Assembly: GCA_025617745.1 (NCBI GenBank)
Contig: CM046863.1
Location: forward strand, 10,342,935-10,406,934
DNA: 64,000 nucleotides
Direction of reading: 5' to 3'
From: Heliocidaris erythrogramma
Lineage: Eukaryota; Echinodermata; Echinoidea; Camarodonta; Echinometridae
Shown: positions 45,133 through 56,585 of the stretch, piece after piece
Position numbering within the stretch: position 1 is the stretch's first letter
How the letters are laid out: every line of letters begins with the position of its first letter
Translations under genes and position numbers: made by a program
Notes under the pieces: generated by a model
The model's input: only the letters and a program-made list of their open reading frames with translations
Databases searched by the model: none
Told to the model about the DNA's origin: nothing

Positions 45133-47603
45133 TTGATGAGAAATGAATTTTTGAAAAATTGCCCAATAAGTATTTTACATTTAATAGTTACCGTTTTTTA
45201 TGTTGTGCTAGATAATGGTATTATTCCAACTGACTGGTGTGTAGGGATTATAGTCCCAATTTTTAAAAATAAAGGCGAGGACACAAACCCAGATAATTAT
45301 AGGGGTATTACACTTCTTAGCTGTTTAGGGAAGCTGTTTACTTCAAATTTTAAACTATAGAATATCATTTTTTTTGGGATTGTAATAAGATTTTAGGCGA
45401 AAAACAGGCTTCATTCAGGTCAGGGTATTCAACAACTGATCATAGTTTTGTACTGAAATGTATTATTGATATCTTTTTGCAAAGGAAAAAAAGGATGTAT
45501 TGTGCATTTATTGATTATAAAAAGGCCTTTGATTTGATTCTGGAGTTAAGGGCAGAGTTTTTGTAGTTATAAATAATATCTATAAACATGCCAAATCATG
45601 TGTTAACTTATATGGTCAGTTATCAGAATATTTTATGTGTAATGTAGGTGTTAGACAAGGTGAAAACCTGTCTCTGCTGTTGTTTGCTATGTTTCTGAAT
45701 GATTTTGAAAGTCATATCAGTAAATTTTATAGGGGCCTTTCTTTGATGGATGATGTTTACAGTGATAGTTTGTCAGATGAAGATATTCAACTTTTTTCAA
45801 GCTTTATTGTTTGTTATATGCTGATGATACTCTTATTTTTGCTGAAAATCCGAATGAGCTTCAGAAAGCATTAATGGCTGTGGAGGAGTACTGCAAGAAA
45901 TGGTATCTTCAAGTAAATACGAGTAAGACGAAAATTGTTATTTTTTCAAGAGGAAAGGTGAGGAAAGTACCTAGATTTAATGGTGATGATCTTGAAGTAG
46001 TAGACGACTTTAATTATTTAGGAGTTAAATTTAATTATAATGGCAGTTTTAAGAAGGCGATAGCCAAACAGGTGACTCAAGCTAGAAAAGCTTTGTTCAG
46101 TATGTTGGTAAAAGCTAAACGATTGCAGTTATCTCTTGATACTCAATGTGAATTGTTTGATTGTATGGTGCTACCTATTTTGTTATATGTGACCCGACGC
46201 CTCAAAACCTACAATAAGTCGCCAAAATTATTATTTCTGTTTTATACATTTTCTGAAAGTAGAGATTCTCAGCTTTCCAATGGTATATCACTTGCCTCAT
46301 TTACTCAATGATAACACCTTTAAATATCACATTTAGAATCAGTATGTAACCAGCAATCAATAACTCCTATTCAGAGAAAATGGCCATTTAAGTTCGGAAC
46401 AAAAGAGTGCTAAACCTTCGCTCTCTGTGTGCGCCCAAGTAAATCTGGGTATTTAAATGGCCATAGCAACCGATATGAAGGGATTATCAGATTAGGCTGA
46501 ATTTTGGCACACTGCTCCAAGAGAACCTATTCATTACTCACTCCAAAAATCAATTTAATACCTTTAGAGGTAAAGTAGTAATTTGGCATTGAATGAAAGT
46601 ATTACAAATGCTCTCCAAACATTCATTAACTCGACAGGTGAAAAAAGGAGGAGTCATTTTAAAATGCCCAAAAAACATATTTCTAAGTCGAATTACGACT
46701 CACAAACCTGAGACATGATAGAATGATAATGAAACTACCCATTTCTATCAAAAACAGAAAATCTACTGATCCAAGCAAATTTACTATTTTGGGCTGTTTG
46801 CTATGTTGTGGTCTGTGCGACTTATTGTAGGTTTTGAGGCGGCGGGTCACATATGGTAGTGAAGTTTGGGGCTTTGAGAATTTAAATCAAATAGAAGTTT
46901 TTCATAGGAAATTTTTAAGAACGATCTTACAAGTAAGTAAGTGTACACCCGATACTATGGTATATGGTGAAACTGGTCGTTGTGTAATAATTAATTATGT
47001 TAAATGTAGAATGATTGGTTTTTGGTTAAGTATAGTCAAGGGAGAACAGTAAAAATATACTTTTTTATTATACAGACTAATACGAAGATTACATGAAAAT
47101 GAGGAGATAGATTTTGTATCACCCTGGCTTACATGTATTGAAAACATATTGAATAATGCAGGATTCACTAATGTGTGGCTTTCTCAGGGCAATGGATTTA
47201 ATACCGATTGGATTTTAGGTGCATTACGTGTGAGACTAGCTGATATGTTTAAACAGGAATGGCGAGCAGCAACCTGGTCGAATCGGGTGTGCCTTAATTA
47301 TAGGATTTTTAAACTTGAGCTAGAGTTTGAAAAATATTTGTGTCTCTTGAATGGTGCAGATGCAACACTATTATGTAAGTTTAGATGTCGAACACATAGA
47401 TTACCAGTTAATAACAGTCGTGTCAACTCTGATTTGTTAAAGGAAAGTCTATGCACAGTCTGAACATCATTAGATATTGGTGATGAATATCATTATCTGC
47501 TTGTTTGCCCATGTGTTATTAATGAGAGAAAACTGTACTTGTCTGATTTTAATATACATAGGCCAAATACAACAGTAATGGCGGAAATTCTTCTTACAAA
47601 AAA
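45133..47603 (+). pseudogene. LINE-A reverse transcriptase, array unit 4
   Basis: Copy of unit 1 sharing its TGG near 45111. Private changes include GCTTCATTCAGGTCAGGGTA near 45408 and AAGGCGATAGCC near 46056. Confidence 0.9.
46189..46850. mobile_element. ATAT-type MITE, unit 4 copy
   Basis: Same insertion point and flanks as in unit 1. Confidence 0.9.
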
Positions 47604-47693
47604 CGGGTCTGATATTTTAAATGCTCCAATAACAATTGATGAGACATTGCTGGTTATCAAGCGTTTAAAAATTGCAAGGCTTCTGGTATAGAC

Positions 47694-50330
47694 TTGATGA
47701 GAAATGAATTTTTGAAAAATTGCCCAATAAGTATTTTACATTTAATAGTTACCGTTTTTTATGTTGTGCTAGATAATGGTATTATTCCAACTGACTGGTG
47801 TGTAGGGATTATAGTCCCAATTTTTAAAAATAAAGGCGAGGACACAAACCCAGATAATTATAGGGGTATTACACTTCTTAGCTGTTTAGGGAAGCTGTTT
47901 ACTTCAAATTTTAAACTATATAATATCATTTTTTTTGGGATTGTAATAAGATTTTAGGCGAAAAACAGGCTTGATTCAGGTCAGGCTATTCAACAACTGA
48001 TCATAGTTTTGTACTGAAATGTATTATTGATATCTTTTTGCAAAGGAAAAAAAGGATGTATTGTGCATTTATTGATTATAAAAAGGCCTTTGATTTGATT
48101 CTGGAGTTAAGGGCAGAGTTTTTGTAGTTATAAATAATATCTATAAACATGCCAAATCATGTGTTAACTTATATGGTCAGTTATCAGAATATTTTATGTG
48201 TAATGTAGGTGTTAGACAAGGTGAAAACCTGTCTCTGCTGTTGTTTGCTATGTTTCTGAATGATTTTGAAAGTCATATCAGTAAATTTTATAGGGGCCTT
48301 TCTTTGATGGATGATGTTTACAGTGATAGTTTGTCAGATGAAGATATTCAACTTTTTTCAAGCTTTATTGTTTGTTATATGCTGATGATACTCTTATTTT
48401 TGCTGAAAATCCGAATGAGCTTCAGAAAGCATTAATGGCTGTGGAGGAGTACTGCAAGAAATGGTATCTTCAAGTAAATACGAGTAAGACGAAAATTGTT
48501 ATTTTTTCAAGAGGAAAGGTGAGGAAAGTACCTAGATTTAATGGTGATGATCTTGAAGTAGTAGACGACTTTAATTATTTAGGAGTTAAATTTAATTATA
48601 ATGGCAGTTTTAAGAAGGCAATAGCCAAACAGGTGACTCAAGCTAGAAAAGCTTTGTTCAGTATGTTGGTAAAAGCTAAACGATTGCAGTTATCTCTTGA
48701 TACTCAATGTGAATTGTTTGATTGTATGGTGCTACCTATTTTGTTATATGTGACCCGACGCCTCAAAACCTACAATAAGTCGCCAAAATTATTATTTCTG
48801 TTTTATACATTTTCTGAAAGTAGAGATTCTCAGCTTTCCAATGGTATATCACTTGCCTCATTTACTCAATGATAACACCTTTAAATATCACATTTAGAAT
48901 CAGTATGTAACCAGCAATCAATAACTCCTATTCAGAGAAAATGGCCATTTAAGTTCGGAACAAAAGAGTGCTAAACCTTCGCTCTCTGTGTGCGCCCAAG
49001 TAAATCTGGGTATTTAAATGGCCATAGCAACCGATATGAAGGGATTATCAGATTAGGCTGAATTTTGGCACACTGCTCCAAGAGAACCTATTCATTACTC
49101 ACTCCAAAAATCAATTTAATACTTTTAGAGGTAAAGTAGTAATTTGGCATTGAATGAAAGTATTACAAATGCTCTCCAAACATTCATTAACTCGACAGGT
49201 GAAAAAAGGAGGAGTCATTTTAAAATGCCCAAAAAACATATTTCTAAGTCGAATTACGACTCACAAACCTGAGACATGATAGAATGATAATGAAACTACC
49301 CATTTCTATCAAAAACAGAAAATCTACTGATCCAAGCAAATTTACTATTTTGGGCTGTTTGCTATGTTGTGGTCTGTGCGACTTATTGTAGGTTTTGAGG
49401 CGGCGGGTCACATATGGTAGTGAAGTTTGGGGCTTTGAGAATTTAAATCAAATAGAAGTTTTTCATAGGAAATTTTTAAGAACGATCTTACAAGTAAGTA
49501 AGTGTACACCCGATACTATGGTATATGGTGAAACTGGTCGTTGTGTAATAATTAATTATGTTAAATGTAGAATGATTGGTTTTTGGTTAAGTATAGTCAA
49601 GGGAGAACAGTAAAAATATACTTTTTTATTATACAGACTAATACGAAGATTACATGAAAATGAGGAGATAGATTTTGTATCACCCTGGCTTACATGTATT
49701 GAAAACATATTGAATAATGCAGGATTCACTAATGTGTGGCTTTCTCAGGGCAATGGATTTAATACCGATTGGATTTTAGGTGCATTACGTGTGAGACTAG
49801 CTGATATGTTTAAACAGGAATGGCGAGCAGCAACCTGGTCGAATCGGGTGTGCCTTAATTATAGGATTTTTAAACTTGAGCTAGAGTTTGAAAAATATTT
49901 GTGTCTCTTGAATGGTGCAGATGCAACACTATTATGTAAGTTTAGATGTCGAACACATAGATTACCAGTTAATAACAGTCGTGTCAACTCTGATTTGTTA
50001 AAGGAAAGTCTATGCACAGTCTGAACATCATTAGATATTGGTGATGAATATCATTATCTGCTTGTTTGCCCATGTGTTATTAATGAGAGAAAACTGTACT
50101 TGTCTGATTTTAATATACATAGGCCAAATACAACAGTAATGGCGGAAATTCTTCTTACAAAAAATGCTTGCCATCTTAAAAAGCTTGTTAAATTTGTTAA
50201 AATTATTATGCAGCAATTAACATGTAAATCAAAAGAGGATGGAGTTGTTGCCGTTGTAGGTGACAATCAAAGTCAGGTAGTTACACGTAGTGGTAGAATA
50301 GTTAAAAACCCTATACGTCTAGTACTTTAG
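47694..50330 (+). pseudogene. LINE-A reverse transcriptase unit 5 and native C-terminus
   Basis: The last unit continues past the breakpoint at 50164 into the original end of ORF2: AEILLTKNACHLKKLVKFVK to TRSGRIVKNPIRLVL and TAG near 50330. Upstream, the block CRTHRLPV...SLCTV then a stop, then GDEYHYLLVCP resembles the C-terminal Cys/His cluster of LINE ORF2 proteins, with a TGA where a Cys codon is expected. A stop present in units 1-4 near 37674 reads TAT here (47920 region). Confidence 0.9.
48750..49411. mobile_element. ATAT-type MITE, unit 5 copy
   Basis: Same insertion point and flanks as in unit 1. Confidence 0.9.
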
Positions 50331-50546
50331 TTGTATTTACACTGTATATATATATATATATATATTTATTGTTGTTTTTGTTTTTTAATGTTTCGTTGAG
50401 AAATGTTGTTTAATATGTAAACTATATACCCATGTACAAGTATTCAATATACCATTTATATTATTGTAAATATGTTGTGCTCTCATACCCCGAGAGGAGG
50501 TCGATAGAGTGAATAAAATCTTATCTTATCTTATCTTATCTTATCT
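50331..50546 (+). repeat. LINE-A 3' UTR and (TTATC)n tail
   Basis: It includes (TA)n at about 50345-50366, the GC-rich CCCCGAGAGGAGGTCGATAG and a terminal TTATC repeat of five or six units, the kind of microsatellite tail left by many non-poly-A LINEs. Confidence 0.8.
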
Positions 50547-50565
50547 ATGTTCTGACTCATGTAGT

Positions 50566-51903
50566 CTATTTGCTGACATTGTAGAAAGTTACGGGTCCAT
50601 GAAAAAGGAAATGCTGCACTGAAGATGATGTTGCATTCTGAATGTTGAAGTTGGATTCTTGTAGAATTAGTTGTTCTTGAGACAATGTCAAGAGTGAATC
50701 CAGTGTGTCATCCTGATCCCATAATGCGACATCCTGTACAGGCTTAATTAGCAGGCTGAGATGTAGGCCTAGATCTACTCTTAGTCGTGGTACTACTATA
50801 CTAGCGCTGTTGTTAGACGCACTAGCACTAGGCCTAGACGGTGTTGGCACATTTTCTTGCATCATTTTGCAAGCGATCTTGCTACTCATTTCCTTCTTCC
50901 TGTCATCGCTTGTAGAAGCATAGTGTTTTAGTGAAGTTTCCGATCTGTGACCAGTAACAGACATGATATCACGGTTAGCGAAACCGGCATGATCCAGGAC
51001 GGTAACTGTCGTGGCCCAAAGACTGTGGTTTGTGTAATTCTTTGCGCAACCCGCTGCCTTTGCGATTTCTTTAATTTTGTTACCAAGATTGTTCACACCT
51101 AATGGACAGTTGCAGTACCATGGACCCTCTGCTTGAGGTGTAGGTTTAGGACGCTGCCATAAACAGTCCATTGCAGGATGTAATGCTGCTTCGTAAGCCA
51201 GAAATGTTGAGACAGGGCAGCTGGAAGAACCTGGGATCTCGTACATGAAGCCACTGCATTCTTCATCCTCGTTTTCTCTTCTTGACTTGGTAAGCATGTC
51301 ACGGAGTGTAATGTAGCGAATATTCTGTTCATCTGTTTGCAGTACAAAGTCATCTGCTTGCATGTCACGTAGATTTTCACGTCCTCTGTTGGCAAAATAT
51401 ATCATAATGTCTAAGAAGACTTTGTTCTGCAAGCCCTGTGGTGTTGTGAGATCAAGCACATCAGAGGCCAAAATTTTGGCCATACCTTCCTTACTGATCG
51501 CACTTTTATGCTTGACATACCCCTTTCCTGCTTGCTTCAATTTAGACATCATTGCTTTGTAGGTCTCGTGACTACGATGAAACCTGTCAGATTTGGTAAT
51601 ATCAACATCTCTTACGGTCTTAAAATGACGATGTAGTCCGTACCTGATGCTGAGCATTGACTTCTTTGTGTACAGAGTACCGTCTGATTTCCTAAGTCCA
51701 GCGAAAAATCGCGACAGAAATTTGTCGAGCTCTTCATCCAACAGCGCTTCTACTTCAGATAGAGACGTCCCAACGAATACCGCAAATGCATCCAGACGGC
51801 TTACGGCGTATTTGATTTGTTTTTATGTGTTAGAAGAATCAGCACCATCAATTAATTCCTTCAAATCTTCGTCTGTCATGACAACAAACTGCGGCATGGC
51901 CAT
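50566..51903 (-). pseudogene. Crypton-type tyrosine recombinase, decayed
   Basis: The minus-strand frame from ATG 51903 has 446 codons with one internal TAA (51825-51823, codon 27). The open part from 51741 contains YTKKSMLSIRYGLHRHF, LDIMIYFANRGRENLRDM, an NHSLWATTVTVLDHAGF segment and IMSVTGHRSETSLKHYAS. Cryptons and their domesticated relatives (DUF3504 domain) have a tyrosine-recombinase core with Arg...His-x-x-Arg...His...Tyr. Here NRGRE supplies the first Arg, H-S-L-W has Trp in place of the second Arg, and GHR and HY supply His and Tyr. The CGG/TGG change is a typical CpG transition. Both lesions indicate an inactive copy. Downstream residues have no motif. Confidence 0.9.
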
Positions 51904-51959
51904 TTTGTTTTTTGTTTACCGTACCGGCCTAGCCTAGCCTAAAGAGTAATATAATACAG

Positions 51960-52380
51960 ATTACAGGTTAGATGCTGAGCGCGTGGCCGCGGCGATCTGA
52001 TAGCATGCTTGATAGTCGCATGCGCGTGCGCGCTGCAAAGGCAAGTCGTTTTTGCGTATGTAAGTAGACGTGTTGCGTTGGTGGTCGCGAGTGTAATGGA
52101 CAATTTCGTATGGATCCAACATTGCACGGTGAATGGATCAAATTTGCACGATTGATGACGTCATTGTTCAATGGGACAAATGATCAACATCAAACAACCA
52201 ATCAAATGGCAAGGATCTAATGAGGTGTCATATAATGCCGAATTAAGCACGCGTATATATTGTGGTACATGTCGATCGGCCCAGAGGGAAAGATTATAGT
52301 CTTAATCAAGATGTTTGTATTTTTTTATCTTTATTTTTTTTTCTTCTTTTTCTGGACAGCGCTTTTGCCTTTTGGTAAAG
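51960..52380. other. Non-coding stretch upstream of the Crypton
   Basis: GC-rich patch (CGCGTGGCCGCGGCG, GCGCGTGCGCGC) near 51975-52035, which may be the Crypton 5' region. No terminal repeats could be defined. Confidence 0.4.
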
Positions 52381-52386
52381 CCGTAA

Positions 52387-53108
52387 GGCCAGAAAAAAAA
52401 ATTGTTGTATTGGCGTAACGGGTCACTGAAAAATAGGGTAGGTAGGTAAGGATTTCCCCCCACCCCCAATCTGCATACATGCCACTATTCATACAAGCGC
52501 CAATACACACATCCATACGTGTACACACATACATTCAAACATAGAACGCTCTGAAGACGGTTCATTTTGCTATATTTAACGGGTTTCCTGTAGACCCCAG
52601 CCTGAGATATCTCAGGCACCATCTCCAGGAGAATACACAAGATGCCAGTTAAATATAGCTTTTAGGTGCTGTTCACAAATATACCAACATTTTCACAAGC
52701 AAATAGTGGCGTACACTTTTTATTTTTAGAAAAATATTTCAAGGTGAATATTCAATTTTGTACAATTTTGAGGAGTGGGGGTTGAAAAGAGTAGCCAATG
52801 ACAACTTGTAAAAATGTTGACAATTTTGAATGCATATTTTATTTTGCCAACTCTACCGATTCAGGTGGTAGACCACCGCTTTTCATAGAATTTAACCACA
52901 TACCTCCCCATGGCTTTGTGTTGTAAAAACGAGAATATACAACAGTATAGTACAAAATACACGCAGCTAGTTCTGTCCGCAACACTTCCGGGTTTTTCGA
53001 TCGCGATCGCAATCGCAAAAACAGCACGATACGCGATATCGATAGCAAAAAAAAAACAACCCTAGGGTCGTGCGGGTTACGCCAATACAACAATTTTTTT
53101 TTTTGGCC
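52387..53108. mobile_element. Harbinger-like MITE (TAA duplication)
   Basis: A 33-base inverted repeat (GGCCAGAAAAAAAAATTGTT... at 52387-52419; its inverse at 53076-53108) is flanked by TAA on both sides (52384-52386 and 53109-53111). A 3-bp TWA target is the PIF/Harbinger signature. The element is 722 bp with no transposase. Confidence 0.88.
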
Positions 53109-53111
53109 TAA

Positions 53112-54170
53112 CTAAAGGGCATAATCTTGATTTTGTCCCTTCAAATACAAACTTATGTCTCAAAACAGATAGGAATCAACTCTAACTGCACCAGGGAGAG
53201 AGTTGGGAGGGGGGCCCACGGACTAGACGGTATTTTTTTTAAATTAATATTTATGTGATGATGCGGGGGGGGGGGGGGTCCAAACATGTTCCCTGATATT
53301 AAACTCTATATGAGCAAACAATGCGATATCTGACGGGAATGTCGAGAAAAGTTATTTAAAAACAATAATGTGCTATCTTTATTTTTCTATTAAATCAGAA
53401 TATTTCATTTTATATGATTATGGAAATTATAGGGATTATAGACCTGCAATGTAATTTTATTAGCCTTATTCTTTTAAAATTCAAGACAGAAAAGGCTATA
53501 ATAAAATGAGATTGCGTGCGAGCAATTCCTTATATAAATATAAAGATTACATTAAGAGTGGCGTATCCAAGATTATAATATATCCAGGAATGTACCTGGC
53601 CTCTATGTGCCAGCCAAAACCAAATCTGACATATCTTAGTTACACATTCCTTGCTTGTCCTGAAATTCAAAATAGAATGCATCTGATGATTTTTTTGGTT
53701 CGTCAGGCGTGAGCCTCCCCCTCTCCCTGCATTCCTGGATACGCCACCAATATAACCAACTTACGGTAAATTATTTGTAATGTTCTGCTGTAGAAATGTG
53801 AGACGACAGGCGAAGAAAACAGTAAAGGGTCTTGCTTCGAAGCCATCACCAACGCAAAAGGGCCTTTACCGATTGTACGAAAAGGGGGATGGCCTCCGTG
53901 TTTTGAATTGATTTAACTAGTAACCAACAATATAGCAGCTGATGATGTAATTTATTTATTACCAGTCCTATACTGTCTTTGTAGGAATACCGCATTACTT
54001 TTGCCCCAGCTCGTTTTGTCTCTCTCTCCTCCCCCCTCTCATTTTTCTCATACTCTCTTTTCTCTCTTACAACAGATCTGTAAAAAATGACTCCAATGGA
54101 ATTGAGGAAAAAATAATGATTTCTTATTTTTTTATTTGTGTTTTTATTAGGATTCAACAGAAATCACAAC
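53112..54170. other. Non-coding stretch
   Basis: G-run near 53265-53277 and a CT-rich run near 54018-54070. No gene is supported. Confidence 0.4.
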
Positions 54171-54335
54171 AATTACCCTGATAGCAGAAAGTGGTAAAAA
54201 TTACGCGATATTTACGTCGTGGTTTTCGTCTTTTTTACGTCCTGTAATTACGTCAATAAGACGACAACTTGCACCAACGCAAAACGTCAAGAGGACGTCT
54301 TATTTTGACGTCATCTGTACACTGTAAAAACTTAA

Positions 54336-56201
54336 AGTAGAACGTTGATGATTTTAAATATTGGCTTAATACTTATTATTGCATAGATGGCATAAATTAA
54401 ACAAGGTTATCCAAATTCAACGCTTGGAAACATTTGAAGTAATGATTATTATCAATTATAAAACGGTAAAATACAGCCCCCGATATAGCAGCTGAAGAGC
54501 TCCTCGAACGCTGCTGAGATATGTGACGACACACCCTGGACCAGTCCTGGCTAAGCAGACGATGTCCCATAACATCTTACACATTTTTCAGAGCCTATTT
54601 TGTCATCTCCTCTTCACTTATTTCTCTTCCTTCACTAGCGTCAGTCTTAATGTTAGTCTGTTGCCTCACTCTTAAAGTAGAACTTTAATGATTTTAAATA
54701 TTGGCTTAATACTTATTATTGCATAGATGGCATAAATTAAACAAGGTTATCCAAATTCAACGCTTGGAAACATTTGAAGTAATGATTATTATCAATTATA
54801 AAGCGCTAAAATACAGCCCCCGATATAGCAGCTGAAGAGCTCCTCGAACGCTGCTGAGATATGTGACGACACACCATGGACCAGTCCTGTCTAAGCAGAC
54901 GATGTCCCATAACATCTTACACATTTTTCAGAGCCTATTTTGTCATCTCCTCTTCACTTATTTCTCTTCCTTCACTAGCGTCAGTCGTAATGTTAGTCTG
55001 TTGCCTCACTCTTAACTTCGTGTATGGTATTATTTTGATGAAAAATGCAGCGTTAAAAAAATAAAGGAATCAGTCACTTGTAAACAAAATAAGACGCCAT
55101 TGTATTTTCAGCTGCTTGCACCGGGGCATGTTCGGCGTTTCAAGAGGGAACGAATACCATCCTGCTATTATTCGGAGGGCTTTTCAATTTGAAAGTGGGG
55201 TTTATTTCATTATCATTGACCCTTCTTCTGTGTATTTACAATCAAACGGTTTTAGCTATCAGAATCAGTTTCACTTTCCCTTTATAATGGTGTGAAATAA
55301 GGTCATGTTTAAATACACCAAACTCTTTATAATTTGATAAATAATTGCATTGCAATTACGTTCATTCATTATAGGACGTCGTCTGCTTAAGCAGGATCGA
55401 TCCCGAGTGTGACGACATCAAAACATCGCTATATTTCTGGCGAATCCTCGGATATTCCAGATGCTGAGAAGAGCTTTTATTTGTGTTGTTTTTATAATCA
55501 TCAGATACGCAGTTGACATAAAACTTATACGATTGCCATCTGTAAGCTTCCCAGTTTCTAGTGATACATTAATTGCCATATTTGTGATTTTCTTTGAATA
55601 GCTACTTTAACTTCGTGTATGGTATTATTTTGATGAAAAATGCAGCGTTAAAAAAATAAAGGAATCAGTCACTTGTAAACAAAATAAGACGCCATTGTAT
55701 TTTCAGCTGTTTGCACCGGGGCATGTTCGGCGTTTCAAGAGGGAACGAATACCATCCTGCTATTATTCGGAGGGCTTTTCAATTTGAAAGTGGGGTTTAT
55801 TTCATTGATCATTGACCCTTCTCCTATGTATTTACAATCAAACGGTTTTAGCTATCAGAATCAGTTTCACTTTCCCTTATAATGGTGTGAAATAAGGTCA
55901 TGTTTAAATACACCAAACTCTTTATAATTTGATAAATAATTGCATTGCAATTACGTTCATTCATTATAGGACGTCGTCTGCTTAAGCAGGATCGATCCCG
56001 AGTGTGACGACATCAAAACATCGCTATATTTCTGGCGAATCCTCGGATATTCCAGATGCTGAGAAGAGCTTTTATTTGTGTTGTTTTTATAATCACCAGA
56101 TACGCAGTTGACATAAAACTTATAAGATTGCCATCTGTAAGCTTCCCAGTTTCTAGTGATACATTAATTGCCATATTTGTGATTTTCTTTGAATATCTAC
56201 T
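54336..56201 (+). mobile_element. TTAA-type element, copy 2 (outer, interrupted)
   Basis: The left module is 54336-54671 and the right module 55611-56201. They are separated by a complete second copy. The outer flanks are TTAA (54332-54335) and TGAA (56202-56205), the latter one substitution from TTAA. It lies inside the left arm of the TA-type foldback element, after CACTGTAAAAAC, which has its inverted partner in the right arm. Confidence 0.92.
54676..55606 (+). mobile_element. TTAA-type element, copy 3 (inserted into copy 2)
   Basis: It is complete: left module 54676-55011, internal TTAA 55012-55015, right module 55016-55606. It is flanked by TTAA at 54672-54675 and 55607-55610. The order L-TTAA-L-TTAA-R-TTAA-R is exactly what results when one element inserts into the internal TTAA of another copy. 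Confidence 0.92.
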
Positions 56202-56350
56202 TGAAGTGCTGTATATAGCACTTTTTGAGGGCATGCATAGGGACTGCACTCAGAGTGATATTGAATGCACACAGCGCGCTATTTCAGCACTTTCACGGGA
56301 GCTGGACCGGCTCCTTAAACTGCTAAACATTCATAAAAAAAAATGATTTG

Positions 56351-56413
56351 GGCGAGCTTCGAACCAGGGTCCGCTGATCGAGAATTGCTGGCATTACCGC
56401 TAGACTAACTCAC
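56351..56413 (-). ncRNA. tRNA-like sequence in left foldback arm
   Basis: On the minus strand GTTAGTCTAGCGGTAATGCC (A-box-like) and GGTTCGAAGCTCGCCC (perfect GGTTCGAAxCx B-box) are spaced as in a tRNA. Acceptor pairing is poor, so it is a tRNA-derived sequence rather than a working tRNA. It is inverted relative to its partner at 56521-56585. Confidence 0.6.
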
Positions 56414-56520
56414 ATTGTACGATTTAGAGCAGATCATATTGTTACATAGTGAATTTACGACACCACATAATTCATGTTATCTACTTGACTCCCATGACTA
56501 AACTGGATTGCAAGAAGCAT

Positions 56521-56585
56521 TCGTTAGTCCATCGGTAACGTCAGCGCCTCTCAATCAGCGGAACCTGGTTCGAGGCTCGCCACGG
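56521..56585 (+). ncRNA. tRNA-like sequence in right foldback arm
   Basis: GTTAGTCCATCGGTAACGTC and GGTTCGAGGCTCGCC give A- and B-box-like elements in tRNA spacing. About 80 percent of positions match the left-arm copy by eye. A T-run (56590-56599), a potential Pol III terminator, follows shortly after. Confidence 0.6.

Larger units (their letters stand above)
37359..50164 (+). repeat. Five tandem copies of a 2,561-bp LINE-A segment
   Basis: Units: 37359-39919, 39920-42480, 42481-45042, 45043-47603, 47604-50164. The junction TTACAAAAAAC|GGGTCTGATA is the same each time, with at most two or three bases of shared sequence at the breakpoints. Units differ at only a handful of positions, and the variants form a mosaic. 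C versus T near 38860 groups units 3, 4 and 5. TGG versus TTG near 37427 groups units 1 and 4. ACT versus ACC near 38878 groups units 3 and 5. Such a mosaic is expected from unequal exchange or conversion in a real array. Confidence 0.95.
35085..50546 (+). mobile_element. LINE-A: two-ORF non-LTR retrotransposon with internal amplification
   Basis: The plus-strand order is: ORF1 (35085-35666), endonuclease (about 35770-36630), linker, a reverse-transcriptase segment present five times in tandem (37359-50164), the unique C-terminus (to 50330), a short 3' UTR and a (TTATC)n tail at about 50516-50546. Without the four extra units and the embedded MITEs the element would be about 4.5 kb, a normal LINE length. 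Many frameshifts and stops show it is dead. The clade was not determined. Confidence 0.9.

Noticed and set aside
37449-50330. A cluster of repeated small genes
   Set aside because: The repeated 75-, 79-, 166-, 72- and 104-codon frames are fragments of one frameshifted RT multiplied by the tandem amplification.
56013-56249. 78-codon minus-strand ORF in the right module of the TTAA element
   Set aside because: The equivalent frame is interrupted in other copies (for example by stops near 55.5 and 60.2 kb), so it is not a conserved transposase remnant.
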